Below are positions 26,866-36,336 of a stretch of 64,000 nucleotides of DNA, in pieces (position 1 is the first letter of the stretch; every line of letters begins with the position of its first letter). The notes under the pieces are model-generated. The model was given only the letters and a program-made list of their open reading frames with translations. It did not search any database and was not told the DNA's origin. The translations under genes were made by a program, and so were the position numbers. Source of the stretch: Actinomycetota bacterium (lineage in GTDB: Bacteria > Actinomycetota > Actinomycetes > S36-B12); assembly GCA_030684515.1 (NCBI GenBank), contig JAUXVJ010000031.1:108700-172699 (forward strand), written 5' to 3'.

Positions 26866-28698
26866 GTGCCAGGACCGCAGCCCGGATCAACAGACCCGAC
26901 GGTCATCCGGAATTTCTGCATTATTGCCCATATTGACCACGGCAAATCCACTCTCGCTGACCGGATGCTGCAGGTCACGGGAGTCGTCGATGACCGCTCA
27001 ATGCGCGCCCAGTATCTGGATCGCATGGATATTGAGCGCGAGCGCGGGATCACCATCAAGTCCCAGGCCGTTCGCCTGCCCTACCAGGCCGACGATGGGG
27101 TCGAATACGTCCTGAACATGATCGATACGCCCGGCCACGTCGATTTCACCTACGAGGTCTCCCGCTCGCTGGCTGCCTGCGAAGGCGCGATTCTGCTCGT
27201 TGACGCTGCACAGGGCATCGAGGCGCAGACCCTGGCGAACCTCTACCTGGCGCTGGAGAACGATCTGGTGATCGTCCCAGTGCTCAACAAGATCGACTTG
27301 CCAGCCGCGCAGCCTGAGAAGTACGCAGCCGAGCTGGCCCGCATCATCGGATGCGATCCTGATGAGATCCTGCTGACCTCGGCCAAGTCCGGCCTCGGTG
27401 TTCGCGAGGTGCTGGAACGCGTCGTTGAGACGATCCCGGGCCCGACCGGCGACGCTGACGCCCCTGCTCGAGCCATCATCTTCGACTCGGTCTACGACAC
27501 CTATCGCGGCGTGGTCACCTACGTCCGCGTGGTCGATGGCCGCATTGGCACCCGCGACAAGGTCTCGATGATGTCCACTGGGGCTGTGCATGAACTGCTC
27601 GAGGTTGGGGTCATCAGTCCTGAGCCAGTGGTGTCCAAGGGTCTGGGCGTAGGCGAGGTCGGCTACCTGATCACTGGCGTCAAGGACGTGCGCCAGTCGC
27701 GGGTGGGTGACACCGTCACCACAGCGCAGAAGGGCGCCACTGAATCACTTGGCGGCTACCGCGATCCCAAGCCGATGGTCTACTCCGGCCTCTACCCAAT
27801 CGACGGCTCGGACTACCCGCTGCTGCGCGATGCGCTGGACAAGCTGAAGCTCAACGATGCTGCCCTGATCTACGAGCCTGAGACTTCACTGGCACTTGGC
27901 TTCGGCTTCCGCTGCGGCTTCCTTGGCCTGTTGCACATGGAGATCGTCCGCGAGCGCTTGGAGCGCGAGGCGAATCTCGACCTCATCTCCACCGCACCCA
28001 ACGTCATCTACCGACTCGTTCGCGATGACGGCACGGAGTTCGTCGTCACCAACCCCAGTGAATTTCCAGAGCAGAAGATCGCGCACATCTACGAGCCGAT
28101 CGTGAAGGCCACCGTCATTCTGCCCAGCGAGTTCGTGGGCACAGTGATGGAGTTGTGCCAGCAGCGTCGCGGGATGATGCTCGGGATGGACTACCTGTCC
28201 GAAGATCGGGTGGAATTGCGCTACACCCTGCCGATGGCCGAGATCGTCTTCGACTTCTTTGACGCCTTGAAATCCAAGACCAAGGGCTATGCCTCACTTG
28301 ATTACGAACTGACTGGCGAGCAGGACGCCGATCTGGTCAAGGTCGATATTCTCCTGCACGGTGAGGCTGTTGATGCCTTCAGTTCGATCGTGCACCGCGA
28401 CAAGGCAATGAGCTACGGCACGATGATGACCTCCAAGTTGAAGGACCTCATCCCGCGCCAGCAGTTCGAGGTGCCGATTCAGGCCGCCATCGGCTCTCGA
28501 GTCATCACCCGCGAAACCATTCGTGCGATCCGCAAGGACGTCCTTGCCAAGTGCTACGGCGGTGACATCAGCCGCAAGCGCAAACTTCTGGAGAAGCAGA
28601 AGGAAGGCAAGAAGCGGATGAAGATGGTCGGCCGCGTTGAAGTGCCGCAGGAGGCCTTCATCGCTGCTCTCTCGACCGGCGACGAATCGAAAAAATAG
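26866..28698 (+). CDS. lepA: Elongation factor 4 (LepA)
   Basis: Ribosome-bound translational GTPase of 610 aa. The P-loop is [10 protein letters not shown]2/G3 are [10 protein letters not shown] and DTPGHVDF, and G4 is NKIDLP. The LepA-specific C-terminus follows ([13 protein letters not shown], and [20 protein letters not shown]). Full length. The GTG start gives [20 protein letters not shown], the normal actinobacterial N-terminus; an ATG 19 nt upstream is out of frame. It precedes hemW by 2 nt. Confidence 0.97.
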   Translation: MPGPQPGSTDPTVIRNFCIIAHIDHGKSTLADRMLQVTGVVDDRSMRAQYLDRMDIERERGITIKSQAVRLPYQADDGVEYVLNMIDTPGHVDFTYEVSRSLAACEGAILLVDAAQGIEAQTLANLYLALENDLVIVPVLNKIDLPAAQPEKYAAELARIIGCDPDEILLTSAKSGLGVREVLERVVETIPGPTGDADAPARAIIFDSVYDTYRGVVTYVRVVDGRIGTRDKVSMMSTGAVHELLEVGVISPEPVVSKGLGVGEVGYLITGVKDVRQSRVGDTVTTAQKGATESLGGYRDPKPMVYSGLYPIDGSDYPLLRDALDKLKLNDAALIYEPETSLALGFGFRCGFLGLLHMEIVRERLEREANLDLISTAPNVIYRLVRDDGTEFVVTNPSEFPEQKIAHIYEPIVKATVILPSEFVGTVMELCQQRRGMMLGMDYLSEDRVELRYTLPMAEIVFDFFDALKSKTKGYASLDYELTGEQDADLVKVDILLHGEAVDAFSSIVHRDKAMSYGTMMTSKLKDLIPRQQFEVPIQAAIGSRVITRETIRAIRKDVLAKCYGGDISRKRKLLEKQKEGKKRMKMVGRVEVPQEAFIAALSTGDESKK

Positions 28699-28700
28699 CG

Positions 28701-29843
28701 ATGGTCGCTCAAGGGAGCACTCTGGCGCTTTACGTCCACGTGCCCTTCTGCTCTAGTCGGTGCGGATATTGCGATTTCAACACCTACACCGCCACCGAAC
28801 TTGGCAATGAGGTGCGACGCGACAGTTTCCATGAGGTACTCGCCGCTGAGGTGCGGATCGCTGCCGAACAGTTGGCGTCCTCCCAGCAGGTCAGCACGGT
28901 CTTCGTCGGCGGTGGCACGCCGACCCTGCTCGGCTCGCAAGGCTTGAATCATGTGCTGCAGGAGATCAAGACCTGCTTCGGACTTGTGGACGGCGCTGAG
29001 GTCACGACCGAGGCGAATCCGGATTCCGTGGATCAACGCATGCTTGAAGAACTGCGGGCGGGCGGTTTCACGCGAATGTCCTTCGGCATGCAGAGTTCTG
29101 CGCCGCGGGTGCTGCAGGTACTCGAACGCACGCATACGCCTGGCGCCAGCGTGCAAGCAGCAAAGTGGGCTGTGGACGTCGGCTTCGAGCACGTCAATCT
29201 GGATCTCATCTACGGCACGCCGGGGGAGTCCGATGACGATCTCAAGTCGTCCGTCGATGCGGCAGTATCGGCAGGTATCGATCACCTCTCGGCCTACGCG
29301 CTGATTGTTGAAGACGGCACTGCGCTGAGTCGCCGTATTGCTCGCGGTGATCTTCCCGCGCCTGATGATGATGTCTGCGCTGATCGGTATGAACTGATTG
29401 ATCAACGTATGGCCGCTGCAGGTATGCCCTGGTATGAAGTGTCGAACTGGGCCAAGCCAGGAGGGCAATGCCTGCACAACCTGGCCTATTGGCGCAGTCA
29501 GCACTGGTGGGGAGTGGGACCAGGGGCCCACAGTCACATTGACGGCAAGCGCTGGTGGAACGTCAAGCACCCGGCACCATACGCAGAGCGGGTTCGTGCG
29601 CACCAAGCACCGATCGCCGATTCCGAGCAACTCTCCGCTGAGGATCTTCGTACTGAACAGGTGATGCTCGGCATTCGGCTCGCTGAAGGCATGTCTGCAC
29701 ACACGTTCGATGGGTCACTGCTTGATCGACTTGTCGCGCGCGAGCTCATCGATCAGTCTGCGCGTGAAGCAGGTCGCGTGCAGCTGACCTTGGCCGGACG
29801 CTTGCTTGCCGATGCTGTTGTCCGAGAACTACTGCCGAGTTAG
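28701..29843 (+). CDS. hemW: HemW, radical SAM heme chaperone
   Basis: Radical SAM protein of 380 aa, formerly annotated as oxygen-independent coproporphyrinogen oxidase. The cluster motif is CSSRCGYCDFNTY (CxxxCxYC). VFVGGGTPTLL, the SAM-binding MSFGMQS and NLDLIYGTPGES follow, and HNLAYWRSQHWWGVGPGAHS is conserved in HemW. In other bacteria HemW inserts heme into respiratory enzymes. It follows lepA by 2 nt and its stop overlaps the convergent flavoprotein gene by 4 nt. Confidence 0.93.
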   Translation: MVAQGSTLALYVHVPFCSSRCGYCDFNTYTATELGNEVRRDSFHEVLAAEVRIAAEQLASSQQVSTVFVGGGTPTLLGSQGLNHVLQEIKTCFGLVDGAEVTTEANPDSVDQRMLEELRAGGFTRMSFGMQSSAPRVLQVLERTHTPGASVQAAKWAVDVGFEHVNLDLIYGTPGESDDDLKSSVDAAVSAGIDHLSAYALIVEDGTALSRRIARGDLPAPDDDVCADRYELIDQRMAAAGMPWYEVSNWAKPGGQCLHNLAYWRSQHWWGVGPGAHSHIDGKRWWNVKHPAPYAERVRAHQAPIADSEQLSAEDLRTEQVMLGIRLAEGMSAHTFDGSLLDRLVARELIDQSAREAGRVQLTLAGRLLADAVVRELLPS

Positions 29844-31246
29844 GGCTTGAGCGCGAAGGCCGCTGCACTCTCACCAGCGATTCGGCCGAAGACCAAGCAG
29901 GTTGCCGTTGGCGTTGCGTCCATCGCACTGCCGTAACCAGCAATTCCACTCGCGCACTCGCCGCCAGCAAACAGTCCAGGGATCGGCAGGTTGTGCTGGT
30001 CAAGGACTGCGGCGCGCGCGTTGACTCGTGGGCCAGCCCCGGTGAAGCCGACTGACGCCAAGCGCATTTCGGTGGCGTAGAAGGGCCCGGTCTCGATTGG
30101 CCGCATCTGTGTCGGATCCTTCAACTGCACTGAGTCGTAGCCGTCACGGGCGTCTTGGTTGTACTGCGTCAATGTTCCGCGCAGCGATGCCGGCTCGACG
30201 CCGATCTTTGCTGCGAGTTCATCGATGGTGTCGGCCTTCACGATGCTGCCGCGCTCAACTTCGGCATCGACAACGTCCTGGACGTAGTCTGGATGCAGCC
30301 GACGCTTCTTTTCTCCCGGTGCCAGGATGTCGCCAGAAGGCGTGTATGCGCTCTTGCCAGCCTCGTCAAAGATGAGATGGACGGGTCCCTGCGCATGACG
30401 CACTGCGCCCTGCATGGCTGCCACGCCCGCGCACTCGTCCACGAAGCGCCGGCCGTTGGCATCCACAAGCACCACGTGTCCTGGCAGCGAAGGGAGGGAG
30501 ACCTGCACGTAACCCGGGCGAAGAGTGACCTCCCACAGGTCCTTACCGGCGATCTGTGCGCCGACGGCCAAGGCCAATGGGATCGCATCTCCTTGTGCGA
30601 ATCTGGCGAGTTCCTCGCCGCCGACAGGCAGCACCCAGTCGCCGGCCAGCGCTGCAACCGATGGCAGCCACTCGGCGACGAGCTCCTTGTTGCCGCCGAA
30701 GCCACCGGTGGCCAGGACAACCGACTTGGATCGGAGTTGCTCGCCGGCGGCCTCAACGCCAACAACGCGCCCGTCTTCAGTCAGCAGCCGATCGACTCGC
30801 GTATTGAGGATGAACTCCACGCCCTGCTCGCGTGCCAGGCGCAGCAGTACTTCGATGATCTTCCAGCCACCGCCAGATCGATGGATACGGCTTACCTCAT
30901 TGGTCTCACTTGGCAGGATGCCTTTGACGACCAGCCCGTTGTCGGCCAGCCATTCAATTTCCTTGCCGATGCCGAAAGTCAGGGCATGGGCATTGGCGGC
31001 GTCAATCTGGTACTCGTGCAAGCGCATGTACTGCTTGAACAGCGCCTCCGGTGAGTCTTGGACCCCTGCCTCCTGCTGGAAGCGCGTGCCCGCGCCCATG
31101 AGGTGGGCGAAGGAGTACTGACTGCGGCCGCCGATCTCTGGCTGGGCTTCGACGACGACGACCGAGGCCCCACTGGCACTGGCAGCTACTGCTGCTCGCA
31201 GGCCGGTGAAGCCACTTCCAAGCACGATGACATCAAAGTCGGACAT
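29840..31246 (-). CDS. FAD-dependent oxidoreductase, fumarate reductase/KSTD type
   Basis: Flavoprotein of about 468 aa from the succinate dehydrogenase / 3-ketosteroid dehydrogenase-like superfamily. The FAD Rossmann motif GSGFTGLRAAVAA and VVVVEAQPEIGGRSQYS lie at the N-terminus, LATGGFGGN is mid-protein and the C-terminal GLFAGGECASGIAGYGSAMD closes the FAD site. Known members reduce or desaturate carboxylic acids or steroids; the substrate is unknown. ATG 31246 is chosen because the family start MSDFDVIVLGSG begins there, 13 codons after an earlier in-frame start. It belongs to a minus-strand insertion between hemW and hrcA. Confidence 0.8.
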   Translation of the reverse strand: MSDFDVIVLGSGFTGLRAAVAASASGASVVVVEAQPEIGGRSQYSFAHLMGAGTRFQQEAGVQDSPEALFKQYMRLHEYQIDAANAHALTFGIGKEIEWLADNGLVVKGILPSETNEVSRIHRSGGGWKIIEVLLRLAREQGVEFILNTRVDRLLTEDGRVVGVEAAGEQLRSKSVVLATGGFGGNKELVAEWLPSVAALAGDWVLPVGGEELARFAQGDAIPLALAVGAQIAGKDLWEVTLRPGYVQVSLPSLPGHVVLVDANGRRFVDECAGVAAMQGAVRHAQGPVHLIFDEAGKSAYTPSGDILAPGEKKRRLHPDYVQDVVDAEVERGSIVKADTIDELAAKIGVEPASLRGTLTQYNQDARDGYDSVQLKDPTQMRPIETGPFYATEMRLASVGFTGAGPRVNARAAVLDQHNLPIPGLFAGGECASGIAGYGSAMDATPTATCLVFGRIAGESAAAFALKP

Positions 31247-31359
31247 TGCGAAGACTCCAGGGTGGCGGGGCAGCGTTTGGGCCATTCAGCGTATCGAGAT
31301 GCGCGCAAGGCTGATAGATCCTGAATCGGAACCTTCACCAGTGTGAAGTGATGGTGCGA

Positions 31360-32187
31360 CTACGAGAGCCAGGCAGTTGAGCTGGCCCGTTCCAGGAGTG
31401 GGCTCTTCTCGATATTGACCAGATCCCTTCGCCCAGTTCTCAGGTAGTCGTCGCGGCCAGGATCAAGGGTCAGCCTCTCCCAATCGACGTCGTCCCAATC
31501 GTTGCCCGTCATGAGGTCTTGAGGATCGCCTTTGACATGACCGGTGCCGTCTTCGTGCGGCGCCCGCTCATCGACTGCTCCAAGGGCGTGCACCATCTCG
31601 TGGGCCAATGTGTACGAGCCGTAATCGGGGAAGCGGTCCTGAACGGATGGGTAGATCTCGCAGTTGTCCATCGGGAAGCTGATGTAGGGACCATTGCGCC
31701 CGTCCCAGTACCAAGCGCAAGCGTCGTAGTCCTGTTCACCTTCGATGAAGAAGATCGGCAGCACTCGGGGCTTCACCACGCCGCGCGAGACATACGAGGG
31801 CATCGCGTCGTATGCGATGTCCTCTCGATCGTTCATTGCTGATGTCGGCAGGATCGATGCAATGGTGAGCACCGATGGGCGTCCGTCGGCACCACGGACA
31901 AACCGGGGCGAGAGGCCGCCGCCAATCTCAGACTCAAGCCAGGTGTCTGCCTGCATGGCGATGTGTTGGATTGCCGCTGCTCGGCCCGCGACGGCAAGGC
32001 TGTCCGAAGGATGGACATAGAAGAGCTGGAACTGCGTCACCTGCCGCGGCTTGAGCGTCGGTGCTGACTTGGGGCTTGCCTGCGCAGCAGAAACCGTCGC
32101 CAGGCAGCAGGCGAGCAGGAGTCCGGAGACGATGACCAAGAGTCGGCGCGCACCAACCGAAGTCGTGCTGAGCACTGAGATCCTCAC
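31360..32187 (-). CDS. Secreted metzincin-like zinc metalloprotease
   Basis: Exported protein of 275 aa. The signal peptide covers about residues 1-38 (LLVIVSGLLLACCLATVSAA, then AQASP). The zinc site HEMVHALGAVD (residues 196-206) fits HExxHxxGxxD, the metzincin pattern with Asp as third ligand as in snapalysin. Met226 in QDLMTG could be the Met-turn. Cys157 and Cys176 may form a disulfide in the segment before the active site. The substrate is unknown. It lies 35 nt downstream of a secreted acetolactate decarboxylase gene on the same strand, so co-transcription is likely. Confidence 0.7.
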   Translation of the reverse strand: MRISVLSTTSVGARRLLVIVSGLLLACCLATVSAAQASPKSAPTLKPRQVTQFQLFYVHPSDSLAVAGRAAAIQHIAMQADTWLESEIGGGLSPRFVRGADGRPSVLTIASILPTSAMNDREDIAYDAMPSYVSRGVVKPRVLPIFFIEGEQDYDACAWYWDGRNGPYISFPMDNCEIYPSVQDRFPDYGSYTLAHEMVHALGAVDERAPHEDGTGHVKGDPQDLMTGNDWDDVDWERLTLDPGRDDYLRTGRRDLVNIEKSPLLERASSTAWLS

Positions 32188-32222
32188 TTCACTGGGGGAT
32201 TGGCGGTTGGCTGACCACGATG

Positions 32223-32954
32223 TTAGGAGACGCGGAATCCGGCGGCCCGCTGCACTGACAGCTGGACATCATTGCCCGCCACGCACGAGAGCACATGTCC
32301 ACCGGCAGTCCTGTCTGCTGTGAGGCCATGCAGGTGCAGCCCTGGTGCTCCGATGCCGGCAAAGTCCGGTCCCGTGCGAAAGCCGACGAGCACAGCCCGG
32401 CGTGCTCCGAGTGGAAAGACGGTCTGCTTGGCGACGACGTCGGCGAGCGGCAGGTATGGAGTGGTCTGAGCCGGCACGCTGCGCGTGACCAGATCCGTGA
32501 AAGTGCCGCGCACCCGCACAGCAATCACTCCTTTGTCAGTCTGGGCGAGAGTGTTCACTGCGCCCAGGATGTTGTTGCAGGTGGTTCCGGGCGCAACAGG
32601 GCCAGACCAGTCGGGTGCGAAAGTGATCGCCTCGAAGAACGGCGTGGTAGCTGAGTCTGTGACGGGTCGGGGAGTTCCATCCGTGCCGACTCGATAGGCG
32701 ATACCGCCCACCATGACCAGCTCGCCATCGAGGTGATCAAAGGTGCCGATCCCGAGAGTCTGCCCATTGATGAACGACTGCACCGGAACGATCCCCGTGT
32801 AGTTCGGCGAGATGAGGGAGTCGTAGGTGCCGACCTGATCCACCCACGTCGCCACGTACGCCTGGGAAGGACTGCTCAGCAAGGCGGCAGCCAGGACAGA
32901 CGTGAGTGCGGCAACGAGTACCGCGAGAACTCGGCGATGCTGGCGGGCACTCAT
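32223..32954 (-). CDS. Secreted alpha-acetolactate decarboxylase
   Basis: Exported enzyme of 243 aa. Family members turn alpha-acetolactate into acetoin. The signal peptide ends near residue 32 (SSPSQA). The metal ligands are His207, His209 and His220 in GLHLHGLTADRTAGGHVLS; Glu78 in DGELVMVGG and Arg147/149 in VRVRGTF are also in place. The protein stops 23 residues after the last ligand, whereas the second copy at the right end of the window continues for 50. The C-terminal glutamate of characterised enzymes therefore seems absent, which may affect catalysis. It is the first gene of a likely operon with the metalloprotease and diverges from hrcA. Confidence 0.8.
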   Translation of the reverse strand: MSARQHRRVLAVLVAALTSVLAAALLSSPSQAYVATWVDQVGTYDSLISPNYTGIVPVQSFINGQTLGIGTFDHLDGELVMVGGIAYRVGTDGTPRPVTDSATTPFFEAITFAPDWSGPVAPGTTCNNILGAVNTLAQTDKGVIAVRVRGTFTDLVTRSVPAQTTPYLPLADVVAKQTVFPLGARRAVLVGFRTGPDFAGIGAPGLHLHGLTADRTAGGHVLSCVAGNDVQLSVQRAAGFRVS

Positions 32955-33026
32955 CTGTGCTTGCTCCTTGGGTAGTGAACGGTCGGCTCATGCGCCATCG
33001 TCCTCGTGCTCTCAGCGCGCGTACAC

Positions 33027-33053
33027 TTGGCACTCAAGAAATGCGAGTGCTAG
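33027..33053. promoter_or_regulatory. CIRCE operator of HrcA
   Basis: TTGGCACTC - 9 nt - GAGTGCTAG matches the CIRCE consensus TTAGCACTC-N9-GAGTGCTAA with one change in each outer arm position. It lies 16 nt before the hrcA ATG, so the HrcA repressor probably controls its own operon and hence dnaJ. Confidence 0.92.
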
Positions 33054-33068
33054 TCCACGGAGGTGAGC

Positions 33069-34085
33069 ATGCTGGAGGACCGCCGCTTGGCTGTCTTGCG
33101 TGCCATTGTCGAGGACTATGTCTCCACCCACGAGCCCGTGGGGTCCAAGGCGCTCGTTGAGCGCCACAGTCTGGGTGTTTCGCCGGCAACGATCCGCAAT
33201 GACATGGCAGCCCTTGAAGAAGAGGGATACATCGCCCAGCCGCACACCAGCGCAGGACGCATCCCCACCGATCTTGGCTATCGACTGTTTGTCGATCGTC
33301 TCTCAGCGGTGAAGCCGCTGTCCGCTGGGGAGCGCCGAGCGATCGAACAGTTCCTGGCCGGCGCGGTGGATCTCGACGATGTCATGGTCCGCACTGTGCG
33401 ATTGCTCGCGCAGGTGACCCGCCAGGTTGCCCTGGTGCAGTACCCATCGCTGACCCGCAGTTCCGTTCGACATGTCGAGCTCATCTCCATCAGCACGACT
33501 CGTCTGCTGTTGATCTTGATCGCTGACACCGGTCGCATCGAGCAACGCACAATAGAGATCAATGAGCCGATCAGTGAGCAGCTGATCGGCGAACTTCGCG
33601 CGCGACTGCTCACCGTCGTGATGGGTCAGCCATTCTCTTCCCTGGCCACCTTGCTTGAGCAGTTCACTGAGAACTGTGAGCCGGCATTGCGTCCGGCCGC
33701 CGCTTCGATCACGGCTACGTTGCTCGATGCAGCGATGGAGACCGTCGATGAGCGCATCGTGCTCGGCGGCACCGCTCACCTGGCGCGCTATGGCGAGGCC
33801 TTTCCCATTGACATTCAGCCCGTGCTGGAAGCCTTGGAAGAGCAAGTCGTATTGATGCGATTGATGGGCGAGGCGACGACGACAGGAGTCACCGTTCGTA
33901 TCGGGCAGGAGACTGATGTTGAAGGCCTGCAGTCCACTTCTCTTGTCACCACTCGCTACGGTCGTCACGGTCTGGGACTTGCCTCACTTGGCGTCGTTGG
34001 CCCTACCCATATGGACTATGCCGGGGCAATTCGTTCCGTCAATGCTGTAGCGCAATACGTCACCCGAATCCTTGAGGAGCAGTGA
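33069..34085 (+). CDS. hrcA: Heat-inducible transcription repressor HrcA
   Basis: Repressor of heat-shock genes that binds CIRCE, about 338 aa. The winged helix spans the first 80 residues ([58 protein letters not shown]). The C-terminal GAF-like domain ends [23 protein letters not shown] 33069 is preferred because GGAGG lies 5 nt upstream; GTG 33063 would overlap that site. It leads the long hrcA-dnaJ-rsmE run. Confidence 0.95.
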   Translation: MLEDRRLAVLRAIVEDYVSTHEPVGSKALVERHSLGVSPATIRNDMAALEEEGYIAQPHTSAGRIPTDLGYRLFVDRLSAVKPLSAGERRAIEQFLAGAVDLDDVMVRTVRLLAQVTRQVALVQYPSLTRSSVRHVELISISTTRLLLILIADTGRIEQRTIEINEPISEQLIGELRARLLTVVMGQPFSSLATLLEQFTENCEPALRPAAASITATLLDAAMETVDERIVLGGTAHLARYGEAFPIDIQPVLEALEEQVVLMRLMGEATTTGVTVRIGQETDVEGLQSTSLVTTRYGRHGLGLASLGVVGPTHMDYAGAIRSVNAVAQYVTRILEEQ

Positions 34086-34092
34086 GTCTGCA

Positions 34093-35229
34093 GTGAGTAC
34101 CGATTTTTACGCACTGCTTGGAGTGGAACGCACCGCAAGCCCTGAAGAGATCAAGAAGTCTTACCGCAAGCTCGCGCGCGAACTTCACCCAGACGTAAAC
34201 CCTGATCCACAGGCACAGGACAAGTTCAAGAATGTGACTGCGGCCTACGAGGTGCTGAGCGATCCCGAGAAGCGTCAGATGTATGACGCAGGTGGCGATC
34301 CGCGACAAGGCGGCTTCGGCGGTGGTGGATTCCAAGGTGGCTTTGATTTCGGCGACATCATGGATGCCTTCTTCGGCGGTGGTGGTGGCAGTCAGCGTGG
34401 CCCGCGCACGCGTGCTCGTCGTGGCCAGGATGCGCTCATCCGACTGCAGATTGATCTGAGCACAGCCGTGTTCGGTGACACCCGCGACATCACTGTGGAC
34501 ACTGCCAGTCGCTGTGGAACGTGTAACAGCACAGGTCTCGACGGTGACAGTCAGCCCGAGGTGTGTGTGATGTGCAAGGGCCGGGGTGAGTTGCAGCAGA
34601 TGCAGCGATCATTCCTGGGTCAGGTCATGACTTCGCGTCCGTGTCCGCAGTGTCAAGGCTTTGGCACCACGATCCCGCATCCCTGTCATGAGTGCTCAGG
34701 TGATGGTCGAGTTCGCACTCGGCGCACGATGACCATCCAGATTCCACCCGGCGTCGATACAGGCACGCGCATTCAGCTCACTGGCGAGGGCGAGGTCGGA
34801 CCAAATGGTGGCCAGGCTGGGGATCTCTACGTCGAGATCGTGCAGGCAGCCCACCCGGTCTTTGAGCGTCATGGCGACGAGTTGCATTGTCGCGTTGCGG
34901 TGCCGATGACGTCTGCAGCGCTTGGCACAAGCATCAGCCTTGACACCCTCGATGGCGAGGAACTGCTCGATGTGCGGCCTGGCACCCAATCCGGTGAAGA
35001 GCTGATTCTTCGCGGCAAGGGCGCCGCCCGGCTCCGCGGCGGTCAACGAGGCGATCTGCACGTGCACCTGGACGTGCGCGTGCCAACTGAACTGGATGCT
35101 GCGCAACGAGAGCTACTGCAGCAACTCGCGCAACTGCGCCAAGAGGAGCTCGTTCGCGTCACGCATCCATCGGCAGAAGAACACACTGGATTGTTCTCTC
35201 GACTCAAGGATGCGTTCACCCAGAAGTGA
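34093..35229 (+). CDS. dnaJ: Chaperone DnaJ (actinobacterial DnaJ2 type)
   Basis: Co-chaperone of DnaK, 378 aa. The J domain has [10 protein letters not shown] with HPD (about 32-34), then a Gly/Phe-rich region ([16 protein letters not shown]). Four zinc motifs follow: [24 protein letters not shown] and CHECSGDG. The first has Ser in place of the usual Gly after CxxCx. The C-terminal substrate domain has [19 protein letters not shown] and ends ahead of [12 protein letters not shown]. The GTG 34093 start gives [11 protein letters not shown], the usual beginning. It is 7 nt after hrcA and overlaps rsmE. Confidence 0.96.
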   Translation: MSTDFYALLGVERTASPEEIKKSYRKLARELHPDVNPDPQAQDKFKNVTAAYEVLSDPEKRQMYDAGGDPRQGGFGGGGFQGGFDFGDIMDAFFGGGGGSQRGPRTRARRGQDALIRLQIDLSTAVFGDTRDITVDTASRCGTCNSTGLDGDSQPEVCVMCKGRGELQQMQRSFLGQVMTSRPCPQCQGFGTTIPHPCHECSGDGRVRTRRTMTIQIPPGVDTGTRIQLTGEGEVGPNGGQAGDLYVEIVQAAHPVFERHGDELHCRVAVPMTSAALGTSISLDTLDGEELLDVRPGTQSGEELILRGKGAARLRGGQRGDLHVHLDVRVPTELDAAQRELLQQLAQLRQEELVRVTHPSAEEHTGLFSRLKDAFTQK

Positions 35230-35987
35230 CAATGCAGTTATTGCTGTGTGAGGCCGTCAGTTCGGCTGAGGTCGGTGCGGTCGTGCAACTGTCGGCTCAT
35301 GAAGCGCGCCATGCCACCGCAGCGCTTCGGATGAACACGGGTGACCAAGTCCTGGTCTCTGACGGCCTAGGCCGCAAGGCGATGGGCCGGCTTGAAGTGC
35401 GCAATTCTGCGGCTTCGGTCCTCATCGAGAGCATCAGTGACGTACCCGCGCCAGATCCTTCGATCACGGTCGTGCAGGCCCTGGCCAAGGGCGAGCATGG
35501 TGAACTCGCGATCGATCTGATGACTCAAGTTGGGGTTGATCGCATCATCCCTTGGGCAGCGCAGCGCTCGATTGTGCAGCTGAAGGGCGAGCGAGCAGAC
35601 AAGGCGTTGATCAAGTGGCAACAGGCCGCACGTGCCGCGGCCAAGCAGTCGCGAAGACCCTGGCTGCCGGTGGTCTCCGAAGTGCAGAGCACCAAGCAGG
35701 TCATTTCGCAGATGGCGGACTTCGACGCCGTCCTTTTGCTCCACGAGGCGGCGAGCACTGCCTTGGCGGCAACTGAACTCCCTGCTTCAGGGCAGATCTG
35801 TCTGATCGTGGGGCCAGAAGGCGGGATCAGTCCGCAGGAAGAGGAACTGCTGGCTGCCGCGGGTGCCTTGCCGGTGCTCCTGGGCCCTGAGGTGCTCAGA
35901 GCCTCATTGGCCGGAGCGATCGCGGTGAGCCTTCTGGCTTCCCGGCTCCGCTGGGCAGCGTCGCCTGACTCAGGCGTGGGAAGATGA
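35226..35987 (+). CDS. rsmE: 16S rRNA (uracil-1498-N3)-methyltransferase
   Basis: SPOUT-class RNA methyltransferase of 253 aa. The N-terminal PUA-like domain has [20 protein letters not shown]. The knotted SAM domain follows with [52 protein letters not shown] and [16 protein letters not shown]. Start GTG 35226 overlaps the dnaJ stop (GTGA); ATG 35232 is two codons later. The dnaJ-rsmE order is conserved in actinobacteria. Confidence 0.93.
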   Translation: MTMQLLLCEAVSSAEVGAVVQLSAHEARHATAALRMNTGDQVLVSDGLGRKAMGRLEVRNSAASVLIESISDVPAPDPSITVVQALAKGEHGELAIDLMTQVGVDRIIPWAAQRSIVQLKGERADKALIKWQQAARAAAKQSRRPWLPVVSEVQSTKQVISQMADFDAVLLLHEAASTALAATELPASGQICLIVGPEGGISPQEEELLAAAGALPVLLGPEVLRASLAGAIAVSLLASRLRWAASPDSGVGR

Positions 35988-35990
35988 ACC

Positions 35991-36332
35991 ATGTCTGAGT
36001 GCCTGTTCTGCCGCATCATCGCCGGGGAACTCCCCTGCGAAGTTGTGATGCGCAACGACGATGTCATCGCAATCCGTGACATTGCACCGCAGGCCCCCAC
36101 GCATGTGCTTGTGATCCCGATTCGTCACTTCACCAATCTGCAGGAGCTATCCGCGCAAGCACCTGAGCTCCTTCCAGCGTTGGTGGATGCAGCAGCCGCG
36201 GTTGCGGCCGAGGCGGGGTTGAGCGATGCCTATCGCCTGGTATTCAACACCGGTGAGGCAGTGGGCCAGTCAGTTCTTCATGTGCACGCACACGTGCTAG
36301 GCGGAAGGGAATTCACATGGCCACCGGGGTAG
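35991..36332 (+). CDS. HIT family nucleotide-binding protein
   Basis: Histidine-triad protein of 113 aa, cytosolic hydrolase of adenosine nucleotide derivatives such as AMP-lysine or AMP-NH2. CLFCRIIAGELP is at the N-terminus, HVLVIPIRHF mid-protein and the triad HVHAHVLGG near residues 95-103. Length fits HinT. It sits 3 nt after rsmE and 4 nt before phoH, the usual place in actinobacteria. Confidence 0.92.
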   Translation: MSECLFCRIIAGELPCEVVMRNDDVIAIRDIAPQAPTHVLVIPIRHFTNLQELSAQAPELLPALVDAAAAVAAEAGLSDAYRLVFNTGEAVGQSVLHVHAHVLGGREFTWPPG

Positions 36333-36336
36333 CTGC

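Noticed and set aside
28554..29702. A 382-codon minus-strand frame under hemW
   Set aside because: No family pattern; hemW on the other strand has the radical SAM motif and correct length.
30155..31054. A 299-codon plus-strand frame across the flavoprotein gene
   Set aside because: The flavoprotein on the minus strand has three FAD motifs in order; the opposite frame has none of its own.
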